A stretch of DNA of 64,000 bases from Candidimonas humi (GTDB lineage: Bacteria > Pseudomonadota > Gammaproteobacteria > Burkholderiales > Burkholderiaceae_B), in NCBI RefSeq assembly GCF_019166065.1, contig NZ_JAHTBN010000001.1, forward strand, positions 372,001-436,000. The letters are read 5' to 3'. A program made the position numbers and the translations under genes. Shown here in pieces: positions 62,504 to 64,000 of this stretch. Under the pieces are notes generated by a model. That model saw only the letters and a list, made by a program, of their open reading frames with translations. It was not told the DNA's origin and did not search any database. The stretch's first letter is position 1. Each line of letters opens with the position of its first letter.

Positions 62504-64000
62504 TCAGGCCTCGTCGTCGCCCTCGGCGTCGCGCGCGGCTTTCTCGGCCTTGGCCTCGCCGCGAGTGCGGCTCAGGCGGTCCAGGTAGGCAGCATCGATG
62601 TCGCCCGTGATGTACTGGCCGTTGAAGCAGGACGACTCGAAGCCCGTGAGCGCGGGATTCAGGTCGCGGATCGACTGCTCCAGGTCGGCCAGGTGCTGGT
62701 AGACCAGGCCGTCGGCGCCGATCTCTTGGGCGACTTCTTCGGGCTCGCGGCCATAGGCGATGAGTTCCGACTGCGTGGGCATGTCGATGCCGTATACGTT
62801 CGGGAAACGCACCGGCGGCGCGGCCGAGGCGAAGAACACCTTCTGCGCGCCCGCGGCGCGCGCCATGTCGACGATTTCGCGGCTAGTGGTACCGCGCACG
62901 ATCGAGTCGTCCACCAGCAGCACGTTCTTGCCGCGGAATTCCATGTCGATCGCATTGAGCTTCTGGCGCACCGACTTCTTGCGCACCGCCTGGCCCGGCA
63001 TGATGAAGGTGCGGCCCACGTAGCGGTTCTTGATGAAGCCTTCGCGATAGTTCAGGTTCAGGCGCGCGGCCAATTGCATCGCCGCCGGGCGCGACGAATC
63101 GGGAATCGGCATGACCACGTCGATGTCGCCCAGCCGCAGGCTGCGGGCGACGTTGTCGGCCAGGTATTCGCCCATGTTCAGGCGCGCATCGTAGACCGAG
63201 ACGCCGTTCATCAGCGAATCGGGCCGGGCGAAATACACGTATTCGAATACGCAAGGGGTATGCAGCGTGCCGGCCGGTGCGCATTGGCGGCTGCTGAGCT
63301 TGCCGTCGAGGTCGATCCAGATGGCCTCGCCCGGCGCCACGTCGCGCACGAAGTTGAAGCCGCAGCCGGTCAGCGCCACCGACTCCGAGGCCAGCATCCA
63401 TTCGACGCCATCGTCGGTTTCCAGGGAGCCCAGGCACAGCGGGCGGATCCCGTGGGGGTCGCGAAACGCCACCATGCCGTAGTGGGCGATCTGGGCAATG
63501 ACCGCATAGGCGCCCTTGGCGCGGCGGTGCACGGCCGCCACTGCTTCGAAGACCGCCTTCTCGTCCAGGGACACGCCGCTGGCAGCCAGTTGCAGCTCGT
63601 GGGCGAAGACGTTGAGCAGCACTTCCGAATCGGAATTGGTATTGATATGGCGCCGGTCGATCTTGAAGAGCTCTTCGCGCAGTTCCCGCCAGTTGGTGAG
63701 ATTGCCGTTGTGCACAAAAGTGATGCCGAAAGGCGCGTTGACGTAGAACGGCTGGGCTTCCTCGACGCTGTCGCTGGAGCCCGCGGTGGGATAGCGCACC
63801 TGGCCCAGGCCGCTATAGCCCGGCAGCGAACGCATATTGCGCGTGCGGAAGACATCGCGCACCAGGCCGTGGGCCTTGTACATATTGAAGAAGTTGTCGA
63901 ACGACGTAGCGATGCCGGCAGCGTCCTGGCCGCGATGCTGCAACAGCAGCAGGCTGTCGTAGATCAACTGATTGACGGGGCTGCAGCCTGCGACCCCAAC
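62504..64000 (-). CDS. purF: Amidophosphoribosyltransferase (partial, N-terminus outside)
   Basis: The last 498 codons of the first enzyme of purine synthesis, which makes phosphoribosylamine from PRPP and glutamine. The frame is open to the window edge, where it reads [20 protein letters not shown], so only about four or five residues, including the catalytic Cys, are missing. [14 protein letters not shown] and [10 protein letters not shown] belong to the glutaminase domain; [18 protein letters not shown] near the C-terminal half is the PRPP-binding loop. Converges on dsbB. Confidence 0.97.
   Translation of the reverse strand, partial: VGVAGCSPVNQLIYDSLLLLQHRGQDAAGIATSFDNFFNMYKAHGLVRDVFRTRNMRSLPGYSGLGQVRYPTAGSSDSVEEAQPFYVNAPFGITFVHNGNLTNWRELREELFKIDRRHINTNSDSEVLLNVFAHELQLAASGVSLDEKAVFEAVAAVHRRAKGAYAVIAQIAHYGMVAFRDPHGIRPLCLGSLETDDGVEWMLASESVALTGCGFNFVRDVAPGEAIWIDLDGKLSSRQCAPAGTLHTPCVFEYVYFARPDSLMNGVSVYDARLNMGEYLADNVARSLRLGDIDVVMPIPDSSRPAAMQLAARLNLNYREGFIKNRYVGRTFIMPGQAVRKKSVRQKLNAIDMEFRGKNVLLVDDSIVRGTTSREIVDMARAAGAQKVFFASAAPPVRFPNVYGIDMPTQSELIAYGREPEEVAQEIGADGLVYQHLADLEQSIRDLNPALTGFESSCFNGQYITGDIDAAYLDRLSRTRGEAKAEKAARDAEGDDEA

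Noticed and set aside
1-64000. tRNA genes, prophage and insertion sequences
   Set aside because: I saw no T-loop plus acceptor pairing, integrase, transposase or phage structural motif in either strand; a dedicated tRNA scan would be decisive.

Overview
The window is a 64 kb, GC-rich, gene-dense stretch of a betaproteobacterial chromosome, most likely Alcaligenaceae (a Bordetella / Achromobacter / Pusillimonas-type organism). The evidence is the compact essential cluster rpsB-tsf-pyrH-frr-uppS-cdsA-dxr-rseP-bamA-skp-lpxD-fabZ-lpxA-lpxB-rnhB followed by a SpoU methyltransferase, ppsR and ppsA, together with a Bug-type solute receptor, a receptor family greatly expanded in that group. I see no tRNA, rRNA, insertion sequence, prophage or CRISPR array. 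Both ends cut genes: a cyclic-glucan-synthase-like gene on the left and purF on the right.

Bases 1-22,400 are the accessory part. They hold a Fur-boxed PepSY membrane protein, a Tat-exported phospholipase C, acylphosphatase, a two-gene ergothioneine unit (egtB-egtD), a DedA-PAP2-LssY fusion with degenerate phosphatase motifs, a dienelactone hydrolase, a PEP-mutase-superfamily enzyme with a phosphonopyruvate-hydrolase-like gating loop, a Bug receptor, a KefB/C-type antiporter, a secreted PIG-L deacetylase with a propeller-like tail, a RES/Xre toxin-antitoxin pair, an EamA transporter with an ArsC-like reductase, glutathione peroxidase, a DUF3298 lipoprotein and an ankyrin protein. Three copies of a roughly 98-bp, CTAG-bounded, imperfectly palindromic repeat lie between genes in the first 12.5 kb.

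Bases 22,400-41,200 are mainly housekeeping. They hold tatD, a holB-tmk-mltG run with overlapping genes, ygfZ, a three-gene valine-catabolism unit (acyl-CoA dehydrogenase, 3-hydroxyisobutyryl-CoA hydrolase, mmsB), rnfH-ratA divergent from smpB, an SPFH/NfeD pair, isoaspartyl peptidase, a DUF2501 protein, ogt, a type II NADH dehydrogenase, and divergent ppsA and ppsR.

Bases 41,380-56,950 form one long leftward envelope and translation cluster. It covers outer-membrane assembly (bamA, skp, rseP), lipid A (lpxA, lpxB, lpxD, fabZ), isoprenoid and undecaprenyl supply (dxr, uppS), phospholipid synthesis (cdsA), UMP kinase and translation factors (rpsB, tsf, frr). The 455-bp AT-rich gap between rpsB and the divergent map carries a tandem repeat, a hairpin and a phased hexamer array. 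Map and glnD, then marC and dsbB, run rightward and converge on purF.

The best candidates for something undescribed are the dispersed palindromic repeat family, the degenerate PAP2 domain, the phosphonopyruvate-hydrolase-like enzyme and the structured rpsB-map gap. I found no clearly new multi-gene system.
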